Shown one piece after another: positions 21,711 to 30,848 of a stretch of 64,000 nt of DNA. The stretch's first letter is position 1; each line of letters begins with the position of its first letter. Source of the stretch: Polynucleobacter sp. MG-27-Goln-C1. Lineage in GTDB: Bacteria > Pseudomonadota > Gammaproteobacteria > Burkholderiales > Burkholderiaceae. A program made the translations under genes and the position numbers. The DNA lies in the NCBI RefSeq assembly GCF_018881905.1, contig NZ_JACVPM010000001.1, positions 434,001 to 498,000 on the forward strand, given 5' to 3'. The notes under the pieces are model-generated. The model was not told the DNA's origin and ran no database searches. It saw nothing but the letters and a program-made list of their open reading frames with translations.

Positions 21711-23249
21711 ATGTGCGGCGTCGTTGGAACAGTTTCCCACTCCCCAGTTAATCAACTGATATATGACGCACTGTTGCTCTTGCAACATCGCGGTCAAGAT
21801 GCTGCCGGCATGGCAACAATGAATGGCAACTCATTCACAATGCATAAGGCAAATGGTTTGGTACGAGATGTATTTAGAACTCGTAATATGCGTAGTCTGA
21901 TAGGTAGCGCCGGCATTGGCCAGGTTCGTTACCCAACTGCTGGTTCTGCGAGTAGCGAAGAAGAAGCGCAACCGTTTTACGTTAGTGCACCTTACGGCAT
22001 TATCTTGGCCCATAACGGTAACCTTACCAATGCTGCCAGCTTACGCGTAGAGATGGCCTATCGTGATCGCCGCCATATCAACACCAGCTCTGATACAGAA
22101 GTTCTTTTGAATGTACTTGCTGATGAACTTCAAAAAGAAACTAATAGCGCTGCATTGGATGAGGGCGCTATGTTCAACGCCGTTACCCAAGTAACTAAGC
22201 GCGTTAAAGGCTCTTATGCGGTTGTTTCATTGATAGCTGGTTATGGCTTATTGGCATTCCGTGATCCATTTGGTATTCGTCCTTTATGTATTGGACGTAT
22301 TGACACACCTAAGGGACCGGAGTGGATGATTGCCTCTGAGTCAGTTGCGCTTGATGGTCTTGGTTTTACTTTTGTTCGCGATGTCAATCCAGGCGAGGCT
22401 ATTTACATTGATTTAGATGGTAATTTTTACTCACGTCAATGCGTAGCCGATGCAGTTTTGACACCTTGCATTTTCGAATACGTTTACATGGCTCGCCCTG
22501 ATTCGACAATTGATGGTGTTACCGTTTACAACGTGCGCATGCGCATGGGTGATTACCTTGCCGAGAAAATTCGTAAAGAAACGATTCCGGGTGAGATTGA
22601 TGTGGTGATGCCGATTCCGGACTCTAGTCGTCCAGCAGCCATGCAGGTTGCTAAGCGTCTAGGTGTTGACTACCGCGAAGGCTTCTTTAAGAATCGCTAT
22701 ATCGGTAGAACCTTCATCATGCCTGGTCAGGCCGTTCGCAAGAAATCCGTTCGTCAGAAACTGAATGCCATGCGTATTGAGTTCAAAGACAAGACGGTAT
22801 TGATTGTGGACGACTCCATTGTTCGTGGAACCACTTCATTTGAGATTGTGCAGATGGCACGCGAGTCTGGTGCCAAGAAGGTTATTTTTGCTTCTGCAGC
22901 ACCTCCCGTGCGATTCCCGAATGTCTATGGCATTGATATGCCAACGCGTAGCGAGTTGGTGGCCTATGGGCGCACTGACGAAGAGATCAATAAGATGATC
23001 GGTGCTGATCAGTTGATCTACCAAAGTGTTGAAGACATGAAGCAGGCTGTGAAGGATATCAACCCTAATATTCAGCACTTTGAAGCCTCATGCTTTGATG
23101 GTCACTACATCACTGGCGATATCAATGAGTCCTACTTAGATGCTCTAGAGGCGGCTCGCAATACCTCTGAGGCTAAGGCTGACCGTCAACGTGACTCCAG
23201 TGATTTTGCACGCTCACAGCTGCATTTGCATTTAGCTACAGAAGACTAA
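21711..23249 (+). CDS. purF: amidophosphoribosyltransferase
   Basis: 512 residues; first committed step of purine synthesis (PRPP plus glutamine to phosphoribosylamine). The start MCGVVGTV exposes the catalytic Cys after Met removal. The glutaminase half (LLLQHRGQDAAGMAT, LAHNGNLTN, SSDTE) is followed by the PRPP-binding VLIVDDSIVRGTTS. The length is normal and there is no long propeptide. It is four bases after cvpA and ends the accD-purF run. Confidence 0.97.
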   Translation: MCGVVGTVSHSPVNQLIYDALLLLQHRGQDAAGMATMNGNSFTMHKANGLVRDVFRTRNMRSLIGSAGIGQVRYPTAGSASSEEEAQPFYVSAPYGIILAHNGNLTNAASLRVEMAYRDRRHINTSSDTEVLLNVLADELQKETNSAALDEGAMFNAVTQVTKRVKGSYAVVSLIAGYGLLAFRDPFGIRPLCIGRIDTPKGPEWMIASESVALDGLGFTFVRDVNPGEAIYIDLDGNFYSRQCVADAVLTPCIFEYVYMARPDSTIDGVTVYNVRMRMGDYLAEKIRKETIPGEIDVVMPIPDSSRPAAMQVAKRLGVDYREGFFKNRYIGRTFIMPGQAVRKKSVRQKLNAMRIEFKDKTVLIVDDSIVRGTTSFEIVQMARESGAKKVIFASAAPPVRFPNVYGIDMPTRSELVAYGRTDEEINKMIGADQLIYQSVEDMKQAVKDINPNIQHFEASCFDGHYITGDINESYLDALEAARNTSEAKADRQRDSSDFARSQLHLHLATED

Positions 23250-23265
23250 AAACAACGATCGAGTT

Positions 23266-23287
23266 CCTCAGACATACGTGTCTGAGG
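23266..23287 (+). other. perfect 9-bp hairpin between purF and metZ
   Basis: CCTCAGACA (23266-23274) and TGTCTGAGG (23279-23287) pair perfectly around a TACG tetraloop. No T-run follows, so it is not a classic intrinsic terminator. It could be a processing or stability element at the purF 3' end, or a protein-binding dyad upstream of metZ. Confidence 0.6.
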
Positions 23288-23318
23288 CAATTCTGTAATT
23301 CGGTGTCAAAATAGCGGT

Positions 23319-24527
23319 ATGAAGAGTAAAACTACCCGCAAAAAACCTGATTTCTCAAAGCTTGCGCTTGAAACCCTAGCGGTTCGCGCTGGAACTCGTC
23401 GTACCGCTGAATACCAAGAGCATTCAGAGGCGATGTTCTTAACTTCTAGCTTTTGCTTCGATAGCGCTGAATTGGCTGCAGATGGTTTTGCTCATGCAGA
23501 TCAGGGCTTTATTTATTCTCGTTTCACCAATCCCACAGTCAGCATGTTTCAGGATCGCCTTGCTGCCTTAGAGGGTGGTGAAGCCTGTATTGCTACGTCC
23601 TCTGGAATGGCTGCCATTTTGACAATGGCAATGTCTCATCTTCAGGCAGGCGATCATGTGGTTTGCTCTCGCTCTGTTTTTGGTGCCACCATCCAATTGT
23701 TTAGCAACATCTTGGGACGCTTTGGCATCACCACTACTTATGTAGATTTATCTGATACCAAGGCTTGGCAGAATGCCGTTCAAGAAAATACCAAGCTGTT
23801 TTATCTGGAAACGCCTTCCAATCCCTTAACTGAAATTGCCGATATCAAAGCTATTTCTAAGATTGCAAAAAAGGCGAAGGCTCTGTTTGCAGTCGACAAC
23901 TGTTTCTGCACACCAGCTTTGCAAAGACCGCTAGCATTAGGTGCTGATGTAGTCATTCATTCGGCAACGAAGTATTTAGATGGTCAGGGCAGAGTGGTTG
24001 GTGGTGCTATTGTGGGTAGCAATGATTTCATCATGGGCAAAGTATTTCCCTACGTAAGAACGGCTGGACCAACACTTTCAGCGTTTAATGCTTGGGTTTT
24101 CTTAAAGGGTTTAGAGACTCTTGAGTTACGTATGAGGCAGCAGAGTCAGAATGCTTTGGAAATCGCTCAATGGCTAGAAAAGCAGCCAGGGGTAGAGTGT
24201 GTCTATCATCCTGGCCTGAAGTCACATCCTCAGCATGCTCTAGCTAAACGTCAACAAAAAGCGGGCGGCGCCATTTTGTCTTTCACTCTAAAGGGTGGCA
24301 AGAAGGCTGCATTCAAACTCATCAATCAAACCAAGCTTTGCTCAATCACCGCAAATTTGGGCGACACTCGCACAACGATTACGCATCCTGCAACCACCAC
24401 TCACTGCCGCGTTACTCCAGAGGCACGTAAGGCCGCAGGTATCACCGATGGCTTAGTGCGCATTGCCGTTGGACTGGAAAACGTGGTTGATTTAAAGAAT
24501 GACCTCGTTGGTGGCCTCAAGAAGTAA
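23319..24527 (+). CDS. metZ: O-succinylhomoserine sulfhydrylase
   Basis: 402 residues; PLP-dependent Cys/Met metabolism family. It forms homocysteine directly from O-succinylhomoserine and sulfide. The PLP lysine is in HSATKYLDGQGRVVGG, and EGGEACIATSSGMAA and YLETPSNP are also conserved. Placement after purF is common in Betaproteobacteria. MetZ versus a plain O-acetylhomoserine enzyme rests on family resemblance. A hairpin lies in the 69-base gap before it. Confidence 0.9.
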   Translation: MKSKTTRKKPDFSKLALETLAVRAGTRRTAEYQEHSEAMFLTSSFCFDSAELAADGFAHADQGFIYSRFTNPTVSMFQDRLAALEGGEACIATSSGMAAILTMAMSHLQAGDHVVCSRSVFGATIQLFSNILGRFGITTTYVDLSDTKAWQNAVQENTKLFYLETPSNPLTEIADIKAISKIAKKAKALFAVDNCFCTPALQRPLALGADVVIHSATKYLDGQGRVVGGAIVGSNDFIMGKVFPYVRTAGPTLSAFNAWVFLKGLETLELRMRQQSQNALEIAQWLEKQPGVECVYHPGLKSHPQHALAKRQQKAGGAILSFTLKGGKKAAFKLINQTKLCSITANLGDTRTTITHPATTTHCRVTPEARKAAGITDGLVRIAVGLENVVDLKNDLVGGLKK

Positions 24528-24560
24528 TTGCATAAACGCTAATTGAAGGTCGGAACCAAA

Positions 24561-25184
24561 ATGAGTTTTGCTGATGCTACCCAGTTCTGGAATGAGCGTT
24601 TTGATAAGGAAGAATTTATCTTTGGCAAAGAGCCAAATGAATATCTCGTCCAGAAAACTGCTCAATATCTAAAGCCTAATAATTCTGTTCTCTGCATTGC
24701 CGACGGAGAAGGGCGCAATGGCGTTTGGCTTGCAAAGCAGGGATTGCATGTTACCGGCTTTGATGTTTCTGACATCGCTCTTGCTAAGGCTAAGCAATTT
24801 GCTAATGACAATCAAGTTAGTATCCAATACAGCCTTTGCGATACCGATGGTTTTGATTGGCAGATGAATGCTTATGATGCTGTCATTGGCATCTTCATCC
24901 AATTTGCCGATCCAGAAATGCGTGCCAGGATTTTTAAGCAGGTACACCAGACTCTGAAACCTGGCGGCCTATTTATTCTGCAAGGCTATACACCAAAGCA
25001 ATTGGAATACAAAACAGGTGGCCCATCTCTAATTGAGCACTTGTATACAGAAGAAATGATTCGTGAACTCAGTCAGGGATTTGAAATCCTCGATCTAGAG
25101 TGCTACGAAAAAGAGTTATCTGAAGGGCCGAGGCATACGGGCATGTCAGCCTTGCTCGGATTAGTTTCTAAAAAAATTAATTAG
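24561..25184 (+). CDS. SAM-dependent methyltransferase, TehB/class I type
   Basis: 207 residues. The class I fold shows motif I as VLCIADGEGRNGVWLAKQG (the first Gly is replaced by Ala-Asp) and an acidic residue at the end of the second strand in GFDVSD. YDAVIGIFIQF follows, and LKPGGLFILQGYTP is near motif III. The N-terminal ATQFWNERFDKEEFIFGKEPNEYL resembles small-molecule methyltransferases related to TehB and thiopurine methyltransferase. ATG at 24561 has GGAA upstream and is preferred over an in-frame TTG at 24543. The substrate is unknown. Its 3' end overlaps the convergent modC by eight bases. Confidence 0.8.
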   Translation: MSFADATQFWNERFDKEEFIFGKEPNEYLVQKTAQYLKPNNSVLCIADGEGRNGVWLAKQGLHVTGFDVSDIALAKAKQFANDNQVSIQYSLCDTDGFDWQMNAYDAVIGIFIQFADPEMRARIFKQVHQTLKPGGLFILQGYTPKQLEYKTGGPSLIEHLYTEEMIRELSQGFEILDLECYEKELSEGPRHTGMSALLGLVSKKIN

Positions 25185-26298
25185 GGCTTGTGGATTCTTG
25201 AAATCTACGCGGATCGTTAATTGGCCTTAAAGGCATGATGTGAATTTGATTTCCATCCAGCTCAAGATACATCAAGTAGCCAACTTCCATTTGCAGCCTT
25301 TTCACTTCGGCTGATGAGGCTTCCCACTCAATCGTGTTTTCACTATCCTGAATTCTCAATTGAATGACTGCTATTTGACCTAGACTGCTCATCTTTTCAA
25401 CGATGGCTGGCACACTGGCGCTGCTTGGTGCGTTATGAACACTTAAACCACTCTGGGGAATAACCCAAGCCACTCGTGCTTTAGGTGGAATCTTACCTTT
25501 GTCAGCAACGTTAAAGACTTGTTCGCAGCCATCCCAGCTTAATTTGCCGGCATCAAAGACGCCATGAAACATATTGCTGATACCCACTAATTCAGCAACC
25601 CTTGAATTTCTTGGCTTCTGAAAAAGTGTTTGTGGCGCTGCCGTCTGTAGGCTAATACCTTGGTCTATTACAGTAATTCGATCCGCCAATAAGTCAGCCT
25701 CGCGTAAGTCATGCGTAACTAGGAGGATGGGAATATTTAAATCAGTTCGCAGTTCAGCCAATGTCTTATACAAACCTTGGCGTGTTGGTGCATCAATGGC
25801 TGAAAACGGCTCATCCAATAGTAAGGCTTTAGGTTGCCTTGCGAGAGCTCTTGCGAGGGCAACACGTTGCTGTTGGCCTCCAGATAATTGATGCGGCATG
25901 CGATCTGCAAGACTAGCGATGCCCATGCGATCAAGCAGATCTAGGCTGATTTCCTTGCGCTGAGTTTTATTGAGGCCAGAATTTTGCAGCGGGATTGATA
26001 CATTATCCAAAGCGCTGAGATGTGGAAAGAGCGCGTACTGTTGAAATAAGAATCCGCAAGAGCGTTCTGCAGGGGACAGTTGTTGTACCTTGTTCCCTAG
26101 ACCGTCAGCCTCAAACCAGGTCTCATCATAACATTCAATTTTTCCGCTGGCAGGCTTGTTTAAGCCGGCAATAGTTCTTAGGACTGTAGTTTTCCCACTT
26201 CCAGAGGGCCCAACCAAAGCATGCAGTTCCCCTGGCGCACATTCCAGGCTAATTTGTAGCGGGCTTGGCAATGCCTGGCTGATCTTTACTTTTAGCAT
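25177..26298 (-). CDS. modC: molybdate-type ABC transporter ATP-binding protein
   Basis: 373 residues from the ATG that overlaps the modB stop (TGATG); a longer frame back to 26361 runs inside modB and is rejected. Walker A GPSGSGKTT is at about 30-38, the signature LSGGQ at about 138-142, and Walker B LLLDEP near 160. A C-terminal accessory domain follows (about 235-365), in the place of the Mop/TOBE regulatory domain but not obviously canonical. It should energise molybdate uptake with ModB. Confusion with sulfate/thiosulfate (CysA) is possible, but the ModB partner favours molybdate. Confidence 0.82.
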   Translation of the reverse strand: MLKVKISQALPSPLQISLECAPGELHALVGPSGSGKTTVLRTIAGLNKPASGKIECYDETWFEADGLGNKVQQLSPAERSCGFLFQQYALFPHLSALDNVSIPLQNSGLNKTQRKEISLDLLDRMGIASLADRMPHQLSGGQQQRVALARALARQPKALLLDEPFSAIDAPTRQGLYKTLAELRTDLNIPILLVTHDLREADLLADRITVIDQGISLQTAAPQTLFQKPRNSRVAELVGISNMFHGVFDAGKLSWDGCEQVFNVADKGKIPPKARVAWVIPQSGLSVHNAPSSASVPAIVEKMSSLGQIAVIQLRIQDSENTIEWEASSAEVKRLQMEVGYLMYLELDGNQIHIMPLRPINDPRRFQESTSPN

Positions 26299-26948
26299 CA
26301 GCTTAAGCCTCTGCGTTGATTTGGGTTGCGACCAAATATTCCGTATGAGAGCGCAATGCATACAAGAGATATTCCCAGGAGTACCAGCGCTAATGCACCG
26401 GCACCAGCGGTATCAAAGCCCTGAACTTTGTCATAAATGGCAATAGAGGCAGTTTTTGTCTCTCCGGGTATTGCGCCGCCAACCATAAGTACAACGCCGA
26501 ATTCTCCAAGGGTGTGGGCAAAGGTAAGGGCTGCTGCACCAGTGATGCCTCGCCAAGAGAGCGGTAACTCAATCAAACGGAAGATTTGCCAATTGCTTAG
26601 GCCGCTAACTTGAGCAGCCTCCCTGATTTCAGGATTAATGGCTTCAAATGCCCTCTGGATGGGTTGAATTGCAAATGGGATATTCACGATCAATGAGGCG
26701 ATCAGGATCCCAGTAAAAGAAAATACGAGGGGAATGCCAAAAATACTGGTGTTGCCAAAAGAAACTAGAAAGTAATAGCCCAAAACAGTTGGTGGAAGCA
26801 CCAAAGGAAGGGCCAAGGCCGCTTCAAGCCAGGGTCGGCTTTTATTGAGCTTCACCAGTTTATGAGCTACCCATATCCCAAATGGCAGCATCAAAGCCAT
26901 GGTCCAAAAAGCGAGCTTTAAGGACAGCAGAATTGCATCAATATCCAT
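26298..26948 (-). CDS. modB: molybdate ABC transporter permease
   Basis: 216 residues, five or six transmembrane helices. LALPLVLPPTVLGYYFLV and AHTLGEFGVVLMVGGAIPGETKT are close to ModB. The coupling EAA loop reads EAAQVSGLSNWQIFRLIELPLSWRG. It is translationally coupled to modC. No modA periplasmic binding protein gene is next to it. It diverges from the ArsR-sox cluster, whose soxC encodes a molybdoenzyme. Confidence 0.87.
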   Translation of the reverse strand: MDIDAILLSLKLAFWTMALMLPFGIWVAHKLVKLNKSRPWLEAALALPLVLPPTVLGYYFLVSFGNTSIFGIPLVFSFTGILIASLIVNIPFAIQPIQRAFEAINPEIREAAQVSGLSNWQIFRLIELPLSWRGITGAAALTFAHTLGEFGVVLMVGGAIPGETKTASIAIYDKVQGFDTAGAGALALVLLGISLVCIALSYGIFGRNPNQRRGLS

Positions 26949-27016
26949 TATTTTGATTGTATTGCCTTTGCGGGCTAGGGTATCCCACTATATAAGTCTT
27001 CGAGCCTTGGGTGTCC

Positions 27017-27042
27017 AATATATGCACGTATACGCATATATT
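27017..27042. promoter_or_regulatory. inverted repeat, candidate ArsR operator
   Basis: AATATATGC (27017-27025) and GCATATATT (27034-27042) form a perfect 9-bp inverted repeat around an 8-base spacer. It ends 11 bases before the ArsR start and lies in the divergent gap to modB. AT-rich imperfect dyads of this spacing are typical ArsR-family sites. It is placed to repress the regulator and sox genes and possibly modBC. Confidence 0.65.
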
Positions 27043-27053
27043 ATTAATCTCCA

Positions 27054-27395
27054 GTGAATATCAAAGCAAAAGTCAAAAAAGCTACTAAAGATCTTTCTCC
27101 AGAAGCGATGGAAAAGGTATTCGCTCGCGTTGCCGAATATTTCAATGTTCTTTCTGAGCCATCACGCCTTCGCATCATGTATGCAGTATGTAGTGGCGAA
27201 AAGTCTGTTTCTGAAGTCGTTGAGTTATGTGGCTCTAGCCAAGCCAATGTTTCACGTCATCTTTCAGCGCTTCACAAGGCGGGGATCTTGCTGAGGCGTA
27301 AGGAAGGCACAACGGTTTTTTACTCGATTGCAGATAACGCTACTGTCGAGATGTGCCAAACGGTTTGCGCCAAGATTGCTGAGAGTTTGCATTAA
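27054..27395 (+). CDS. ArsR family regulator of the sox cluster
   Basis: 113 residues from GTG at 27054; the ribosome site is weak, and an ATG at codon 19 is an alternative. The winged helix-turn-helix shows LSEPSRLRIMYAVCSGEKSVSEVV and CGSSQANVSRHLSALHKAG, then the wing RRKEGTTVFYSI. Cysteines are C46, C59, C101 and C105, the last two as CxxxC in the final helix. ArsR-type SoxR/BigR/SqrR proteins sense persulfides through a Cys pair. Here the Cys spacing differs from what I recall of SqrR, so sensing chemistry is inference. It lies 35 bases before soxC. Confidence 0.85.
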   Translation: MNIKAKVKKATKDLSPEAMEKVFARVAEYFNVLSEPSRLRIMYAVCSGEKSVSEVVELCGSSQANVSRHLSALHKAGILLRRKEGTTVFYSIADNATVEMCQTVCAKIAESLH

Positions 27396-27430
27396 TTTTT
27401 GAAGTATCTATTCATCAAAGTAGAGATCAT

Positions 27431-28831
27431 ATGACCAAAAAACAAATAGAGATCAGCGCGCAAGATATTAGCGCTATCGAAAAGCCAGTCAATCGGGCTC
27501 GCCTAGTTAAGGCGCCTGAGCATTTTATTTCCCAAGAACTCATTGCGGATATCAATGCAAATGGGCTGGATGAAAAGCGCCGTGGTTTCTTGCGCAAAGG
27601 ATTTATGTCCGCCATTGGTGGCGCAGCAGCCGGTATAGTGGCCCCGTATGCCATGGCTGCAGGCGATGGTGATCCAGCTATTCTAGAAAAGCAAGAGTGG
27701 CAAACTACTCTTGGTAAGAATGTAGCAACAATGCCTTACGGAGTTCCGTCGATATATGAATCAAATTTAATTCGTCGTGAGTCTCCGGGTTTAACTCGTG
27801 TTTCAGCAGCTTCGGTTGCTTTCACTCCATTGCAAGGTTTGTTTGGCACCATTACACCAAATGGATTGCATTTTGAGCGTCACCACCAGGGTTGGTACAA
27901 CCTGAATCCTGAAACTCATCGCTTAATGATCAATGGCTTAGTGAAGAACCCACGCGTTTTCACAATGAATGATTTGATGCGTCTGCCTTCCGTTTCTCGT
28001 ACACACTTCATCGAGTGCGGCGCTAACACTGGATTGGAGTGGGGTAACGTTGCCGTACCTACTGTTCAATATACACACGGCATGCTTTCTTGCTGTGAGT
28101 TCACAGGCGTTCCTTTAAAAGTATTACTTGAGGAGTGTGGTGCTGACCTTAAAAAAGGGAAGTTCATGCTGGCCGAGGGCGGTGATGGTTCAGGCATGAC
28201 CCGTACTATCAACCTCGAAAGCTGCCTGAATGACACGATCGTTGCCTGGGCAATGAACGGTGAGATGTTGCGCCCTGAAAATGGATTCCCATTGCGCTTG
28301 GTTGTACCAGGAGTTCAGGGTGTCAGTTGGGTTAAATGGTTACGTCGCCTTGAAGTGGGTGATGCTCCATGGAATGCTAAGGATGAGGCTGTTCACTATA
28401 TCGAGCTCATGCCTAACGGCGATCACCGCCAATACGCATCAATTCAAGAATGTAAATCGGTTATCACCACTCCATCAGGTGGTCAGCAGTTGCTAGATAA
28501 AGGTTTCTACAACGTGAGTGGCATGGCTTGGTCGGGTCGCGGAAAAATCACGCGTGTGGATGTTTCTTTTGATGGTGGCAATAACTGGCGCACTGCTCGC
28601 CTTGAAACACCAGTTCTTACTAAGTCGATTACTCGATTCAATATCGATTGGGTTTGGGATGGATCTCCCGCCATCATGCAATCGAGAGCGATGGATGACA
28701 CGGGCTACATTCAACCTTCGATTAAGACGCTGCGTAATGTACGCGGTACACGATCGATTTATCACAACAATGCAATTCAATCATGGAAATTGGATTCAAA
28801 CGGCGAGGTGAGCAATGTTCAAGTTGGATAA
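27431..28831 (+). CDS. soxC: sulfane dehydrogenase molybdenum subunit SoxC
   Basis: 466 residues of the sulfite oxidase family. With cytochrome SoxD it oxidises SoxY-bound sulfane sulfur, yielding six electrons. A twin-arginine export signal is at 50-72 (KRRGFLRKGFMSAIGGAAAG), unusually far in, with a roughly 49-residue cytoplasmic lead. The molybdenum-ligating cysteine is C196 in THFIECGANTG, and a C-terminal Mo-cofactor dimerisation domain (about 345-450) follows. The 3' end overlaps soxD by 17 bases. Confidence 0.95.
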   Translation: MTKKQIEISAQDISAIEKPVNRARLVKAPEHFISQELIADINANGLDEKRRGFLRKGFMSAIGGAAAGIVAPYAMAAGDGDPAILEKQEWQTTLGKNVATMPYGVPSIYESNLIRRESPGLTRVSAASVAFTPLQGLFGTITPNGLHFERHHQGWYNLNPETHRLMINGLVKNPRVFTMNDLMRLPSVSRTHFIECGANTGLEWGNVAVPTVQYTHGMLSCCEFTGVPLKVLLEECGADLKKGKFMLAEGGDGSGMTRTINLESCLNDTIVAWAMNGEMLRPENGFPLRLVVPGVQGVSWVKWLRRLEVGDAPWNAKDEAVHYIELMPNGDHRQYASIQECKSVITTPSGGQQLLDKGFYNVSGMAWSGRGKITRVDVSFDGGNNWRTARLETPVLTKSITRFNIDWVWDGSPAIMQSRAMDDTGYIQPSIKTLRNVRGTRSIYHNNAIQSWKLDSNGEVSNVQVG

Positions 28832-29894
28832 ATTTAGCGTCCGTCTAGGATTTGTAGCGCTCATCGCAATTACTGCGCAGTCATCATTTGCGCAATCTAG
28901 TTCCGCCAAGTTTCCTGGCATTGGAAGAACGGCAACTCCTGCAGAGGTTGCGGCATGGGATATTGATGTACGCCCAGACTTCAAGGGTTTGCCAAAGGGA
29001 TCTGGCTCGGTCGAACAGGGGCAGGTAATTTGGGAGGCTAAATGCGCAAGTTGTCACGGCACATTTGGTGAGTCCAATGAAATCTTTACTCCTATTGCAG
29101 GCGGAACTACCAAGGATGATGTAAAGACTGGCCGCGTTGCCTCCCTAAAGGATATGAAGCAACCCCAAAGAACTACATTAATGAAAGTGCCTACGGTATC
29201 TACTTTGTGGGACTACATCTATCGTGCAATGCCATGGAATGCGCCAAGATCACTCACGCCAGATGACACTTATGCTTTAGTTGCCTTCATCTTGAGTCTT
29301 GGAGAAATCGTTCCGGATGATTTTGTACTGAGCAATACCAATATTGCAGAAGTCAAAATGCCCAATCGCAATGGCATGACTACCAAACATGGCTTCTGGA
29401 ATGTCACCGGTAAACCGGATGTCAATGGAAACGCCTGTATGCATAATTGCGTACCTTTTGTCCAAATTGGCTCAACATTGCCTGACTTTGCTCGAGATGC
29501 GCATGGCAATATTGCAGAGCAAAACCGTATGTACGGACCATATCGCGGCTCAGATTCAACTAAACCACCGTTAAAGGCATTGCCTGGTTCATCTGGTGAA
29601 GGTTTGGCTCATGCTAAGGATACGCATTCAGCTGCTAAAAAAGGTCCGGCAGCTTTATTTCAAAGCGAGAATTGCTCTGCCTGCCATGCTCCCAATGCAA
29701 AGCTAGTTGGCCCATCTATAGCTGATATTGCCAAGAAATATGATGGTCAGAGTGGTGCTCTGGACAAGTTAATGGCCAAGGTTAAGGCAGGTGGAGCTGG
29801 GGTATGGGGTTCAATCCCAATGCCGCCCCAAGCTCAGCTTTCCGATGAAGATCGCAAGACTTTGGTAACTTGGATGCTTTCTGGCGGTAAATGA
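28815..29894 (+). CDS. soxD: SoxD dihaem cytochrome c subunit
   Basis: 359 residues with a Sec signal peptide ending near residue 26 (AQSSFAQ). Two c-type haem sites are visible: C77-x2-C80-H81 (CASCHG) in the N-terminal domain and C287-x2-C290-H291 (CSACHA) in the C-terminal domain. It accepts electrons from SoxC in the periplasm. The ATG lies inside the end of soxC, which fits coupled translation. About 75 bases follow before soxY, where a second promoter is possible. Confidence 0.93.
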   Translation: MFKLDKFSVRLGFVALIAITAQSSFAQSSSAKFPGIGRTATPAEVAAWDIDVRPDFKGLPKGSGSVEQGQVIWEAKCASCHGTFGESNEIFTPIAGGTTKDDVKTGRVASLKDMKQPQRTTLMKVPTVSTLWDYIYRAMPWNAPRSLTPDDTYALVAFILSLGEIVPDDFVLSNTNIAEVKMPNRNGMTTKHGFWNVTGKPDVNGNACMHNCVPFVQIGSTLPDFARDAHGNIAEQNRMYGPYRGSDSTKPPLKALPGSSGEGLAHAKDTHSAAKKGPAALFQSENCSACHAPNAKLVGPSIADIAKKYDGQSGALDKLMAKVKAGGAGVWGSIPMPPQAQLSDEDRKTLVTWMLSGGK

Positions 29895-29972
29895 TTTAAA
29901 TTTAGTAGTTAATTGCAGGTTTTGAAGCAAAATAGCTTATGTTTGTAGGTAAAGATTAATAAAGGAGTTTTT

Positions 29973-30425
29973 ATGAATCAGCAGCGTCGCAGTCTATTGA
30001 AGTACTCAGCAGTATTTGGTCTGATGGCCTCAACCGGGCTCATTAGCGTAGCGCAAGCGCAAGAGTGGAATAAAGCGGCATTTGAAGGCAAAAGCCTTGA
30101 TGACGTTTTTAAAATCCTTGGCGCTGGTAGCCCAGACAAATCGTCTGCTGTTACTTTGAATGCTCCAGATATTGCTGAAAATGGTGCCGTAGTTCCGGTT
30201 GGAATCACTACAACATTAAAAGCAGAGCAAATGGCTATTCTGGTTGAAAAGAATCCGAGCGCACTAGCAGCTCAATTCTTCATCCCAGCAGGCACTGATT
30301 CTTTTGTAACTACTCGCATCAAGATGGGTCAAACATCCAACGTTTATGCCTTAGTAAAAGCTGATGGCAAATGGAATATGGCCGTTAAAGAAGTCAAAGT
30401 AACGCTTGGTGGTTGCGGCGGTTAA
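29973..30425 (+). CDS. soxY: sulfur-carrier protein SoxY
   Basis: 150 residues ending in VTLGGCGG. The GGCGG tail carries the cysteine (C148) to which thiosulfate and its intermediates are bound during the Sox cycle. A twin-arginine-like signal QQRRSLLKYSAVFG opens the protein, with cleavage after AQAQ near residue 30. It has a strong AAAGGAG ribosome site and works as a heterodimer with SoxZ. Confidence 0.97.
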   Translation: MNQQRRSLLKYSAVFGLMASTGLISVAQAQEWNKAAFEGKSLDDVFKILGAGSPDKSSAVTLNAPDIAENGAVVPVGITTTLKAEQMAILVEKNPSALAAQFFIPAGTDSFVTTRIKMGQTSNVYALVKADGKWNMAVKEVKVTLGGCGG

Positions 30426-30484
30426 TACCGCATTACAAACAACACAAACTGAATATATAAACACAGAATAAAAGAGGAACCAAA

Positions 30485-30793
30485 ATGGCTGATCCAATGC
30501 GCGTAAGAGCTGCTGAAAATGGCGGTACAGTAGATGTAAAAATTTTGATGAAACATGATATGGAATCAGGCCAGCGTAAAGACGCTTCTGGCAAAACGAT
30601 CCCTGCTTGGTTTATCAGCACAATTAATGTAAAAGCCAATGGCAAAGATGTATTTAATGGTCAATTTGGTCCAGCAGTTTCCAAGGATCCATTCTTGAAC
30701 TTCAAATATAAGGGTGCTAAGGGTGACAAGATTGCTGTAACCTGGATCGATAGCAAGGGCGATAAGCGCACTGACGAAGCGACTGCTTCTTAA
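30485..30793 (+). CDS. soxZ: SoxZ, partner of SoxY
   Basis: 102 residues, Ig-like fold, no signal peptide; SoxZ is exported in complex with SoxY. Family segments KILMKHDMESGQRKD, IPAWFISTINVKANGK and FNFKYKG-like FLNFKYKGAKGDKI are present. It follows soxY by 59 bases with an AGAGGAA ribosome site. Confidence 0.95.
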   Translation: MADPMRVRAAENGGTVDVKILMKHDMESGQRKDASGKTIPAWFISTINVKANGKDVFNGQFGPAVSKDPFLNFKYKGAKGDKIAVTWIDSKGDKRTDEATAS

Positions 30794-30848
30794 TAGCTTT
30801 TTGCTTTAATAATTTTTCACCGCCTCCGTGGTTCTGAAAGGGTAGGAA

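Noticed and set aside
26299..26361. Extended N-terminus of modC back to 26361
   Set aside because: It would run inside modB. The ATG at 26298 overlaps the modB stop as TGATG and yields the standard ModC N-terminus.
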